Program-made: the position numbers and the translations under genes | Source: Paraflavitalea sp. CAU 1676 | GTDB lineage: Bacteria; Bacteroidota; Bacteroidia; Chitinophagales; Chitinophagaceae | Length of the DNA stretch: 64,000 nucleotides | Assembly: GCF_029223285.1 (NCBI RefSeq) | Contig: NZ_JARHUJ010000015.1 | Span: forward strand, 39,263 to 103,262 | Direction of reading: 5' to 3' | Notes under the pieces: model-generated | Seen by the model: only the letters and a program-made list of their open reading frames with translations | Database searches by the model: none | What the model was told of the DNA's origin: nothing | Shown: piece by piece, positions 1 through 8,514 of the stretch | How positions within the stretch are numbered: position 1 is the first letter of the stretch | Layout of the letters: each line of letters starts with the position of its first letter

Positions 1-15
1 CCGAAAATTGAAAAA

Positions 16-1419
16 ATGAAAATTGCTTTCCATGGAGCCGCACAAACCGTTACAGGCTCAAAACACTTACTCACGCTTTCCAACGGAAGAAAATACTTAC
101 TCGATTGCGGTATGTTCCAGGGCATGGGCCCCGATACCGATGAACTCAATAAAACATGGGGCTTCGATCCGCGTGAGGTGAACACCCTCATCCTGTCGCA
201 TGCACATATCGATCATACCGGTCTGGTGCCTAAGCTGGTGAAAGATGGCTTCAACGGCAAGATCTATTCTACACCAGCCACCAGAGATCTGGCTGCCTTA
301 CTGCTGGAAGATTCGGCCGGCATCCAGGAAAGCGATGTAAAATATTCCAACAAGAAACGTGCACTGGAAGGCCAGCCCTACCTGGAGCCACTGTATACCA
401 AAGAACATGCCTGGGAAGCCATGGGCCTTTTTGTGACGGTGGAATACGAGCATTGGCATACGATCGATGAATATGTTGACCTGTACTATACCGATGCAGG
501 CCACATCATCGGCAGCGCCTGCGTACACCTGCGCATCAAAGAGAATGGGAAAACCACTCACCTCACCTTTAGTGGCGATGTAGGCCGCTTCCGTGACGTG
601 ATCCTGAAATCACCCGCCAATTTTCCACAGGCCGATTATATACTCCTGGAGTCGACCTATGGTAACAGCCTGCACGATGAACACGTAACCACGCCCGACC
701 AACTATTGCGCTGGATCGAGAAGACCTGCCTGCAGAAAAAAGGTAAACTCATCATGCCCGCCTTCAGTGTGGGAAGAACGCAGGAGTTACTCTATGCATT
801 AAATCAACTGGAGCTCGAAAACCGCCTCCCCAGGCTGGATTATTTTGTCGATAGCCCCCTCAGTATTGAAGTGACTGAATTACTGAAGAAGTTCCCCACT
901 TACTTTAATAAGCATATACAACGGGTATTGAAAACCGATAGTGATCCTTTTGCTTTTACCGGTTTGAAATATGTGAAGACGGTTGAGCAATCGAAACTGC
1001 TCAACTACCGCAACGAGCCCTGCGTCATCATATCTGCCAGCGGCATGGCCGAAGCCGGTAGGGTAAAGCACCACATCAGTAACAATATTGAGAACAGCCG
1101 TAACACGATACTGCTAACCGGTTATTGCGAACCTACCTCACTGGGTGGCCGCCTGATGAACGGAGCCAGGGAAGTGGGCATCTTTGGCGTGCGTCATGAA
1201 GTGCATGCAGAGATAGGTTCCATTCGCAGTATGAGTGCTCATGGTGATTATGAAGACCTCAGCCAGTTCCTTTCCGGACAAGATCCGCGGCAGGTGGAGC
1301 GCTTGTTCCTGGTACATGGTGAATACGATGTGCAGGTACAATTCAGGCAGCGCCTTATTAAGAAGGGATTCAGCGATGTATACATCCCTGCCAGGCATGA
1401 AGAGATTGGCCTGGGATAG
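16..1419 (+). CDS. beta-CASP metallo-beta-lactamase fold RNase / MBL-fold hydrolase
   Basis: A 467-residue cytoplasmic protein of the MBL-fold beta-CASP family (bacterial relatives of CPSF-73/Ysh1), expected to be a zinc-dependent RNA nuclease. The zinc motif HAHIDH is at residues 62-67 (H62, H64, D66, H67). Further seen are SGDVGR near residue 187, the beta-CASP region with ISASGMAEAGR, and a C-terminal SAHGDY with H409. The length suits the family. It starts with ATG only 15 nt from the window edge, so its promoter and any upstream operon partner are not visible. A hairpin terminator follows at 1494. Family assignment is firm; the RNA substrate is unknown. Confidence 0.9.
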   Translation: MKIAFHGAAQTVTGSKHLLTLSNGRKYLLDCGMFQGMGPDTDELNKTWGFDPREVNTLILSHAHIDHTGLVPKLVKDGFNGKIYSTPATRDLAALLLEDSAGIQESDVKYSNKKRALEGQPYLEPLYTKEHAWEAMGLFVTVEYEHWHTIDEYVDLYYTDAGHIIGSACVHLRIKENGKTTHLTFSGDVGRFRDVILKSPANFPQADYILLESTYGNSLHDEHVTTPDQLLRWIEKTCLQKKGKLIMPAFSVGRTQELLYALNQLELENRLPRLDYFVDSPLSIEVTELLKKFPTYFNKHIQRVLKTDSDPFAFTGLKYVKTVEQSKLLNYRNEPCVIISASGMAEAGRVKHHISNNIENSRNTILLTGYCEPTSLGGRLMNGAREVGIFGVRHEVHAEIGSIRSMSAHGDYEDLSQFLSGQDPRQVERLFLVHGEYDVQVQFRQRLIKKGFSDVYIPARHEEIGLG

Positions 1420-1493
1420 CTATGCGATGCGTAGTAGACGACCGCCAGGGGCTGTAAGATCAATCAAGTAAATATTGCAAAGTGTATAAATGA

Positions 1494-1520
1494 AAAAAGC
1501 TGCTTCACGGAGCAGCTTTT
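1494..1520 (+). terminator. intrinsic terminator after the beta-CASP RNase gene
   Basis: Stem AAAAAGCTGCT / AGCAGCTTTT with loop TCACGG, A-run on one side and T-run on the other, so it can act in both directions. It lies 75 nt after the stop at 1419. Confidence 0.7.
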
Positions 1521-1868
1521 AAATTCTTTACTGTGGGTCGTCAAACGTCTTTAAATCTGTCTGTAGAGTCAGATAAGGGTCATAAAATATTGAATCAGTT
1601 GGCCATCATAGAAATTGGGGCAGGTTTTCCTTCGAGGAGATTACTTTCTATTCAACAAGCCTTTCATAAAATGGTTGGATCGCGTTGCTGCTCCGTGAAG
1701 CAGGCTTGAAATGCAGGCCCCATATGTATCCTGGGCCCTTGGTAAACAAAGATGCATATTCTTTTTACATCCACCTATTTTTTTCGCCAAACAGTGGCTG
1801 AACGCCGTTTTTCGGCATCAACCTATCGTTCAGTAGACTAATTCCTGTCACCCCAATTGGGTAGGTCC

Positions 1869-1903
1869 AAAAAAAAAGCAACCGAACGGAAAGGTTCGGC
1901 TGC
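1869..1903 (-). terminator. minus-strand intrinsic terminator
   Basis: On the minus strand a 10-bp stem (GCAGCCGAAC / GTTCGGTTGC) is followed directly by nine T residues. It lies about 360 nt after the LytTR stop codon with no gene recognised between, so it ends either a long 3' untranslated region or a small untranslated transcript. Confidence 0.65.
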
Positions 1904-2204
1904 TTCCAATGAAATCCTGGGGGATTAAGATGAGTAAAGGCTGGAGCATTTACCCATTAGTTTTCATACTGTACGGACTTCATTTGCTTGTGTAACTAAA
2001 AGTATAGAGATAACCGTCGCAATTAATATCTTTTACTATAAGCAGTGGTCGGGTTGTTTGGGTGCCCTGGCCTTGATCCTGTTGCCTGCGGGCGATTGCT
2101 CTGTTGCTGATACAAAGGTGTAAAAGGAAAGGCAGGGGGGGAAGTTTTTTAGGTTTCCGGGCGCAAAAGTCCGACGAAACGACCCCTTTCTTCGATAAAT
2201 GGAA

Positions 2205-2230
2205 CCGGCCAATACGGGGGTATTGGCCGG
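2205..2230 (-). terminator. strong hairpin just downstream of the LytTR gene
   Basis: Perfect 11-bp stem CCGGCCAATAC / GTATTGGCCGG with a 4-nt loop, 29 nt beyond the stop codon of the minus-strand LytTR gene. The following T-tract on the minus strand is weak, so it may be a partial terminator or a 3'-end stabiliser. Confidence 0.5.
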
Positions 2231-2259
2231 GTAACTATAAGAGGTTGATAGATAATTTC

Positions 2260-2955
2260 TTAAATGATATTCAGCCGTTTCATGACCTCGCCACGATGCG
2301 CTTTGCTGATGGGGATCTCGTTGCCTTTGATAAACAGATCGTTCTCGCGGATATCATCGATCTTGGTGATATTGATGATATAAGACCGGTGTACCTTGAT
2401 GAAGCATTGACGGTTCACCTTCTCTTCCAGGTTCTTGATCGTATTATGGGTAATGAACTTCTTATCGCCGGTCACGAACTTTACATAATCGCCCATGCTC
2501 TCGATATACAGGATATCGTCGTTGTTGAGCCGTACCAGCTTCCCCTCACTTTTAATGAAGATGTGGTCGGTGGCCGTACCGTTGGCAACATTGCCTTCCG
2601 GTGCACCGGCAGTCAGCTTTTGCAACGACTCCAGGAACCGTTGATAGGTAAAAGGCTTCTTGAGAAAGTCAGTCACCTTGTATTCAAAAGCGTCGTAAGC
2701 ATATTCCGATTTGGAGGTGGTAAGCACTACTTTGGGGAAATAGGCGAGTTGGTCGAGCAGTTCAAAGCCGGTAGCCCCAGGCATTTCCACATCGAGAAAA
2801 AGCAGGTCTACGGCATGCTGATTCAGGTACACCAATGCATCGGGCACATTGGTGAAATGGGCCTGCACTTCGATCTGCCCGCATTTCTCACAGCATTTAG
2901 CCAGGTAGTCGGCCGCTACCTGCAGGTCTTCAACGATGACGCATTTGAGGTTCAT
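2260..2955 (-). CDS. LytTR family response regulator (REC-LytTR)
   Basis: A 231-residue cytoplasmic response regulator. The receiver domain covers residues 1-115 with acidic pair E9/D10, phospho-acceptor D55 in LFLDVEMPG, T79/T80 and K100 in KKPF. The LytTR DNA-binding domain fills about 130-231 (FIKSEGKLVRLNNDDILYIE, then FIKVHRSYIIN). Its ATG overlaps the stop of the upstream Hpt gene by ATGA, which indicates translational coupling. The divergent hybrid kinase at 3439 is the likely phosphate source by way of Hpt. All active residues are present. The target promoters are unknown. Confidence 0.93.
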   Translation of the reverse strand: MNLKCVIVEDLQVAADYLAKCCEKCGQIEVQAHFTNVPDALVYLNQHAVDLLFLDVEMPGATGFELLDQLAYFPKVVLTTSKSEYAYDAFEYKVTDFLKKPFTYQRFLESLQKLTAGAPEGNVANGTATDHIFIKSEGKLVRLNNDDILYIESMGDYVKFVTGDKKFITHNTIKNLEEKVNRQCFIKVHRSYIINITKIDDIRENDLFIKGNEIPISKAHRGEVMKRLNII

Positions 2956-3356
2956 AGCGAATTGGCATTAAAGTCCTTCAACTTACGGTATTCTGCTTCC
3001 AGTATCAGTTTACCTTCATCGAGTGTCGCCATCAATTGTTTGTAATCTGCTTTCAGTTCCGCGGTTTCCGCAATCCTTCCACAGGCGTCTTCAAATTCGG
3101 CGCAGCATTGTTGAATATCTGTAAGTCCCACGAAGCCGAAAGCCGGTTTCATTTTATGAACGCCCTTTTTGAGATCGGCCACACTGCCGGCTGCATACGC
3201 GTTTTGAATCGCATCAGCATCCTCATCGAAATGCTGCAGGGTTACCGAAAACACCTCTTCTATATAGGGATAATCATCTGCGTACAGGCTAAACAGGTAA
3301 TCGCTGTTTAATTTTTCATTGAAAATGAAATGCTTAGATAGGGTGGATTGGCTCAT
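2952..3356 (-). CDS. Hpt-domain phosphotransfer protein
   Basis: A 134-residue stand-alone histidine phosphotransfer protein. The phosphorylatable histidine is H67 in HKMKPAFGFVGL, the usual HxxKG-like Hpt motif in a four-helix bundle. No signal peptide or membrane segment is seen, so it acts in the cytoplasm. It is the first gene of the minus-strand pair and overlaps the LytTR regulator by 4 nt. Its start lies 82 nt from the divergent hybrid kinase gene. By family knowledge it would carry phosphate from the kinase receiver domain (D641) to D55 of the LytTR regulator; that pairing is inferred from position. Confidence 0.85.
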   Translation of the reverse strand: MSQSTLSKHFIFNEKLNSDYLFSLYADDYPYIEEVFSVTLQHFDEDADAIQNAYAAGSVADLKKGVHKMKPAFGFVGLTDIQQCCAEFEDACGRIAETAELKADYKQLMATLDEGKLILEAEYRKLKDFNANSL

Positions 3357-3438
3357 GGGAAATAGATTTTCGTTTTTTCCGTTACATAACCGGCAGGTTA
3401 GCCCGTTGTGTAACCAAAATGCCTAATCCAATAACTCT

Positions 3439-5574
3439 ATGAAGCAGAAATTATTATATCTGGGGTGGTCAATTTACCGGGATATTGTGTTTTCGGGTCT
3501 GCAGGAGGGTATCACCAAAGACCAACGGAAAAAGATCATTGGTTTTAACCAGTTCATATTGCTTGCATTACTGGTAAACTTCTTTTCCGTCGTCTCTTAC
3601 TTCTATCACAAGCTGTACATCAGCGCGCTTATCAATATCACATCGGCGTATTTCTTTTTGCTCGCATTCTATTTTGGATCAAAGAAGAAACTCGAAACGG
3701 GACGCATTATTGCGGTCGTCAACCTCAACCTGTACCTTATTGTTATTAGTTATATAGAAGGATTGAAAGCGGGCGAATACCTGTTCTATTTTCCCTACTT
3801 TCTGGTATTGACATTTGTGGTAAGTATCCGGCGAAACTCGCGCGAGCTGTTTATCGTGTATACCATAACGGTGATCGCCTCGCTCGTTTGCCTGAAACTA
3901 TCCCCTTACACAAACGATGTTCAGGTCATCAATGATGCCCTGTATACCAGGTTATACAGTAGCAATCTCGTCATCTCCCTTTGTATGACGATCATTTTCT
4001 CCTATTCCATTTTACGGGTGAACAAAGACAATGAAGTGGCCATCCTGCAGGAGAAGAAGTTTGGCGATACCATCTTCAACACCTCGCTCGATGGTGTGTT
4101 TATCCTCTTCAGTCAGTCGGGCATCATAGCCAGTTGTAACAACCGGGCGCTGGAGCTCTTCGACGTAAAAGAGAAAAGAGAGATCGAAGGATCGGATGTA
4201 AAAAGCTGGTTCGATGAAGACCATGTGCGGCAGTTCAGTACCATCGAACGATCCGTGGCAGAAGGCGCACAGAGCTGGCAGGGCGAGTTAGCCTTCACTA
4301 CGCAAACCGGGCGGACCTTTCATGGCTATGTAAGCGTGGCTCCCTTTTCTTACAAAGACATCCGTTATACCAAGATCAGTATCCTCGACGTATCGCATGT
4401 AAAGATGACCGAGTTTGAACTGATGAAGGCCAAGGAGAAAGCAGAAGTGGCCGCCAAGGCGAAGTCGAGGTTCCTCTCCAACATGAGCCATGAGTTGCGT
4501 ACGCCGCTCAACGGCATAATCGGCGCCTCGAATCTGCTGGTGCAGGAAGAACACCTGCCTACCCAGAAAGCGCACCTCGATATCCTCAAGTTCTCTTCCG
4601 AGCACATGATGATGCTCATCAACGACATCCTCGATTATAACAAGATAGAAGCGGGTAAGCTGGAGCTTGCCGAGGGGCCCGTCAACATCAAGAAATTCAT
4701 ACAACAGGTATCCACCCAGTTCTCTTCGCAGGTCAAGGCAAGGGGCCTCGAATTCAAGACCGATATCGACGATCGGCTCGATGCAGAGTTCATTACCGAC
4801 GAAACAAGGTTGAACCAGGTGTTGAGCAACCTGTTGTCGAATGCCATTAAATTCACGCACTCGGGCAAGATCACCCTCGCAGTGAGGAAGCTCTTTGCCT
4901 CCAGCGCCAAAGCCACCATACAGTTCATTGTGATGGATACGGGCATTGGAATACCGAAGAATAAACACCGCGAGATATTTGACACCTTTACCCAGGCCGA
5001 TGTGAATACCACCCGCAAATACGGTGGTACGGGGCTGGGCCTTGCCATCACCAAGAAGATCGTGAACATGTTCAACAGCGACCTGCTGTTGGAAAGCGAG
5101 GAAGGCAAAGGCAGTGCCTTTCATTTTACGGTAGAGTTGAAGGTCAACGAAAGCAGACCACGGTATATTCATGAAGAGAACGTTGGCCAGTTGTGCCAGC
5201 TGCCGGGCGTTAAAGTGCTGATTGCGGAAGACAACCCGGTCAATATGGCCATCGCCAAACGCTTCCTCGCCAAATGGGGCATACAGGTAAGCGAAGCGGT
5301 GAATGGACGGGAGGCGGTAGAGCAGTTCCGGCAATCAAGTTACGACCTGCTCCTCATCGACCTCGAAATGCCCGAGATGGATGGAGCATCGGCCCTGCGC
5401 GAGATCAGGAAACTCAATCCCGATATACCCGTCGTCGCCTTTACGGCTGCGGTATATGACAATATGCGCGAAGACCTGATGCAGAAAGGGTTTACGGACT
5501 TTATCCATAAGCCATTCCGCCCTGGCGACCTCCATGCCAAGATATCCTGGCTGGTACCTGCCCAGCGTGCCTGA
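3439..5574 (+). CDS. hybrid sensor histidine kinase (membrane, PAS, HisKA, HATPase, REC)
   Basis: A 711-residue membrane kinase. Order: about five to six hydrophobic helices at residues 35-190, a PAS-like domain near 205-320, HisKA with H351 in MSHELRTPLNG, HATPase_c with N-box near 460-480 and G-boxes (DTGIGIP, GGTGLGL), then a receiver domain with E597/D598 and phospho-acceptor D641 in LLIDLEMPEMDG. There is no large periplasmic sensor, so it probably senses through the membrane helices or PAS. It is divergent from the Hpt/LytTR pair, and together they make a complete phosphorelay. The ligand is unknown. Confidence 0.95.
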   Translation: MKQKLLYLGWSIYRDIVFSGLQEGITKDQRKKIIGFNQFILLALLVNFFSVVSYFYHKLYISALINITSAYFFLLAFYFGSKKKLETGRIIAVVNLNLYLIVISYIEGLKAGEYLFYFPYFLVLTFVVSIRRNSRELFIVYTITVIASLVCLKLSPYTNDVQVINDALYTRLYSSNLVISLCMTIIFSYSILRVNKDNEVAILQEKKFGDTIFNTSLDGVFILFSQSGIIASCNNRALELFDVKEKREIEGSDVKSWFDEDHVRQFSTIERSVAEGAQSWQGELAFTTQTGRTFHGYVSVAPFSYKDIRYTKISILDVSHVKMTEFELMKAKEKAEVAAKAKSRFLSNMSHELRTPLNGIIGASNLLVQEEHLPTQKAHLDILKFSSEHMMMLINDILDYNKIEAGKLELAEGPVNIKKFIQQVSTQFSSQVKARGLEFKTDIDDRLDAEFITDETRLNQVLSNLLSNAIKFTHSGKITLAVRKLFASSAKATIQFIVMDTGIGIPKNKHREIFDTFTQADVNTTRKYGGTGLGLAITKKIVNMFNSDLLLESEEGKGSAFHFTVELKVNESRPRYIHEENVGQLCQLPGVKVLIAEDNPVNMAIAKRFLAKWGIQVSEAVNGREAVEQFRQSSYDLLLIDLEMPEMDGASALREIRKLNPDIPVVAFTAAVYDNMREDLMQKGFTDFIHKPFRPGDLHAKISWLVPAQRA

Positions 5575-5683
5575 AGCTTAACTTTTTCCTAACCTATCTT
5601 TCACAAAACTTTTCCATCTGCATTACACTGCTTAACGTTAATAATAGAGCAAACAACTTTATCAAACGTTAAAGACAAGTGAT

Positions 5684-6286
5684 ATGAAGAACTGGAGAAA
5701 TATGACCCTGGTGCTGACTGTACCGGTGCTCCTGGCGATAGGTTGTGCCACACCAGCCCATGTAGAAAAAGATGATACGGCCGATTTCGGGCGGTACAAA
5801 ACGTTTGCCTGGATCAGCAGCGAAGCAAAAGATGCAAAGCATGATTCGACTGGTAACAAAGCCCGCAAAAACGACCTGCTCGACCGGCATGTACAGCTGT
5901 CGGTGAACAAAGAACTGGAAAAGCAAGGGTGGAAAGAAGACAAAACAAAACCCGACGTGCTCATCAGCTACGACCTGCTGGTAGAAAAAACGACCCGCGA
6001 GCAAAGCAACCCGGTTTACTCCCGGCCTTACAGCCGCCTGTTCTACAATCCTTACCTGCGCCGGTATGGTACAATCTATTACCCCTCAACATTCCTGGGG
6101 TACGATGACAATGCGGTAACTGTTCGCGAAGGAACACTCACCGTAACCATGGTCGACGCTAAGACCGACCATACGGTTTGGCAGGGTTGGACGACCGACG
6201 AGGTAAGCAACCGCAACGTGACGCAGAAGGAAGTACAGGCCAGCGTAAAGTCTATATTCAGGAAATTCGACGTGGTTACTCAATAA
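5684..6286 (+). CDS. DUF4136 domain-containing lipoprotein
   Basis: A 200-residue exported lipoprotein: hydrophobic signal with lipobox LLAIGC (C21), then a DUF4136-type sequence (DFGRYKTFAWIS, later LTVTMVDAKTDHTVWQGWTTDEV). The central Tyr/Arg/Pro-rich stretch (PVYSRPYSRLFYNPYLRRYG) is typical variation for this group. Members are common in Bacteroidetes and Gammaproteobacteria; no molecular role is established. It stands alone, 109 nt after the hybrid kinase stop and followed by a strong terminator at 6315, so it is probably a single-gene unit. Confidence 0.85.
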   Translation: MKNWRNMTLVLTVPVLLAIGCATPAHVEKDDTADFGRYKTFAWISSEAKDAKHDSTGNKARKNDLLDRHVQLSVNKELEKQGWKEDKTKPDVLISYDLLVEKTTREQSNPVYSRPYSRLFYNPYLRRYGTIYYPSTFLGYDDNAVTVREGTLTVTMVDAKTDHTVWQGWTTDEVSNRNVTQKEVQASVKSIFRKFDVVTQ

Positions 6287-6314
6287 ACGGTTCAGGGTTA
6301 TTCGTGAAAAACCT

Positions 6315-6366
6315 GATGCCGGCGCCCACAGCAATTGATCAAGCTGCGCGCCGGCATCTTTTTTTG
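6315..6366 (+). terminator. intrinsic terminator after the DUF4136 gene
   Basis: Long GC-rich stem GATGCCGGCGC / GCGCCGGCATC followed by seven T residues, 29 nt after the DUF4136 stop codon. Confidence 0.9.
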
Positions 6367-6440
6367 TGTAGGATAGGGAATAGGAAGTTTCGGCGTATTT
6401 TAGACACTCAAAATACATTTCCCATCAGCCAAACTTCTAT

Positions 6441-8396
6441 ATGAAAAGAACGCTCATTTGCTTTGCTATCCTGGCTATTACCAACATCTCGAATGCCAAC
6501 GTCAGCCTGCCCCGCATATTTGGTGACAATATGGTGTTGCAGCGCAACAAACCCATACCCGTTTGGGGTTGGGCGGCTCCCAATGAAAAGGTCACGGTAC
6601 AGTTCAATAAACAGGTAAAGACCGTGAAGGCCGATAAGAGTGGCCAATGGAAGGTCGCCCTCGATCCGGAACAGGCCGGTGGTCCCTGGCAACTAACCGT
6701 AAAAGGAAAGAATAACATTGCCCTCAACAATATACTCGTGGGTGAAGTATGGGTATGCTCGGGCCAGTCCAATATGGAATGGACGGTCAATAGCAGCAAC
6801 AACAAAGAGCAGGAGATCGCCAATGCCAACTTCCCGCAGATCAGGCATATCAAAGTGCCCAATACCGTAGCGGCCACACCGCAACAAGACCTGCCCGGCG
6901 GCAGTTGGGAAGTGTGTAGCCCGCAAACGGTAGCCAATTTTACGGCAGTGGGTTACTTCTTTGCCCGCGAACTTTATCAGCAGCTCAATGTACCCATTGG
7001 CCTTATCAATACTACCTGGGGAGGCACGATGGTAGAAACCTGGGCCAGCAAGGAGGCATTTGAAAGGAACGAAGACTTTAAGACCTTATTTGCCAATGCC
7101 AAACTTGCCAACCTCGAAACCTCCATCAAGGAAAAAGGAGCGCAGCTAACCAAGAAGATCGAAGCCCTGCAAGGACCTTTGAAACCGGGCAACAATACTG
7201 AAGCCTGGAAATCGGAAGGATTGAATGATGCAGACTGGGCGCATATGAAACTGCCCAATGTGTGGGAAGCGGAAGGGTATGAAAACCTGGACGGCGTGGT
7301 GTGGTTCCGCAAAACCATCAACCTCGATGCAGCACAGGCTGGAAAACAGGCCACCATCGAACTTGCCAGCATCGATGACATCGACGAAACGTATGTGAAT
7401 GGCACCAAAGTGGGCAGCATGACGCAGTGGGATTTGGCACGCAAATACACCATCCCGGCAGGAATACTGAAAGCCGGTAAAAACGTTATCGCCATCCGGG
7501 TAACCGATAATTCCGGAGGCGGAGGCATCTATGGCGATCCGGCCAATATGAAGCTCTCCGTCGGCAATAGCACGCTGTCGCTGGCCGGCGACTGGCTTTT
7601 TCGTGTTGAGTCCATCCGCATCGTCAATTCCATTGGCCCCAATAATTACCCCACCTTGCTGTACAATAGTATGGTCAACCAGATCATTCCTTATGCCATT
7701 GAAGGCGCCATTTGGTACCAGGGCGAATCGAATGCAGGCCGGGCTTATCAATACCGGAAATCTTTTCCCCTTATGATCAATGATTGGCGTCAGCGCTGGA
7801 ACCAGGGCGATTTCCCCTTCTATTTCGTACAACTCGCCAGCTTCAATTCAGCTAATGGCGATACGCAGAAAGGAAGCACCTGGGCCGAGTTGAGGGAAGC
7901 GCAAACCAATACACTCTCGCTCCCCAATACCGGTATGGCAGTAACCATCGATATTGGCGAATCGAAAGACATTCACCCCCGCAATAAACAGGATGTGGGC
8001 AAGCGCCTTGCCGCGATCGCACTGCACAACCAATACCAGAAACAAGGCGAATACAGCGGACCACTATACCAGTCGATGAAAGCCGCCGGCAATAAGATCG
8101 AACTGTCGTTCAGCCATGCACAATCGGGTTTTATGGTGAAAGACAAGTATGGATACATCAAAGGATTTGAAATAGCCGGCGCTGATAAGAAGTTCTATTT
8201 CGCACAGGCGCTGGTAAGCGGCGATAAGCTCATCGTATGGAGCGATAAAGTAGCGGCTCCCGTAGCAGTTCGCTATGCCTGGGCCGATGATATGCCCGAA
8301 GCGAACCTGTACAACAAAGATGGATTTCCAGCCGTGCCATTCCGTACCGATAACTGGACGGGCATTACAGAATCTGTCAAGTATTCAATTAACTAA
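6441..8396 (+). CDS. sialate O-acetylesterase (SASA family), exported
   Basis: A 651-residue secreted esterase. Signal peptide MKRTLICFAILAITNISNA. The catalytic serine block is CSGQSNMEW with S110, followed by an inserted beta-sandwich (about residues 250-380, GH2-like jelly roll), the second block IWYQGESNAG, and a C-terminal DIGESKDIHP with the likely catalytic Asp/His. Family members remove O-acetyl groups from sialic acids or other acetylated glycans. The full length and all blocks are present. It is upstream of an exported peptidase and a muramidase-like protein, which suggests glycan or cell-wall breakdown outside the cytoplasm. The true substrate is not shown by sequence. Confidence 0.9.
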   Translation: MKRTLICFAILAITNISNANVSLPRIFGDNMVLQRNKPIPVWGWAAPNEKVTVQFNKQVKTVKADKSGQWKVALDPEQAGGPWQLTVKGKNNIALNNILVGEVWVCSGQSNMEWTVNSSNNKEQEIANANFPQIRHIKVPNTVAATPQQDLPGGSWEVCSPQTVANFTAVGYFFARELYQQLNVPIGLINTTWGGTMVETWASKEAFERNEDFKTLFANAKLANLETSIKEKGAQLTKKIEALQGPLKPGNNTEAWKSEGLNDADWAHMKLPNVWEAEGYENLDGVVWFRKTINLDAAQAGKQATIELASIDDIDETYVNGTKVGSMTQWDLARKYTIPAGILKAGKNVIAIRVTDNSGGGGIYGDPANMKLSVGNSTLSLAGDWLFRVESIRIVNSIGPNNYPTLLYNSMVNQIIPYAIEGAIWYQGESNAGRAYQYRKSFPLMINDWRQRWNQGDFPFYFVQLASFNSANGDTQKGSTWAELREAQTNTLSLPNTGMAVTIDIGESKDIHPRNKQDVGKRLAAIALHNQYQKQGEYSGPLYQSMKAAGNKIELSFSHAQSGFMVKDKYGYIKGFEIAGADKKFYFAQALVSGDKLIVWSDKVAAPVAVRYAWADDMPEANLYNKDGFPAVPFRTDNWTGITESVKYSIN

Positions 8397-8514
8397 GCAT
8401 GTATTGAAATTGGTCAACTCTTAACAGGAATGAACCAATGATCACATATTTGCCAGCTTAGTGCATGCAAACACTAATATTTGCGCATTAATGTATCCTA
8501 AACCAAGCACATTT

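Larger units (their letters stand above)
1420..2259. other. 840-nt gene-free gap with several hairpins
   Basis: No convincing protein gene on either strand; the plus-strand open frame from 2104 onward is the antisense shadow of the LytTR gene. The gap holds the terminator at 1494, a 17-nt inverted repeat (1500-1516 and 1687-1703), a minus-strand terminator at 1869-1903 and a strong hairpin at 2205-2230. Confidence 0.5.

Noticed and set aside
2104..3045. 313-codon plus-strand open frame
   Set aside because: It is antisense to the LytTR and Hpt genes, which have full family motifs; the frame is a codon-bias shadow.
4288..5334. 348-codon minus-strand open frame
   Set aside because: Entirely inside the hybrid kinase gene, with no domain pattern of its own.
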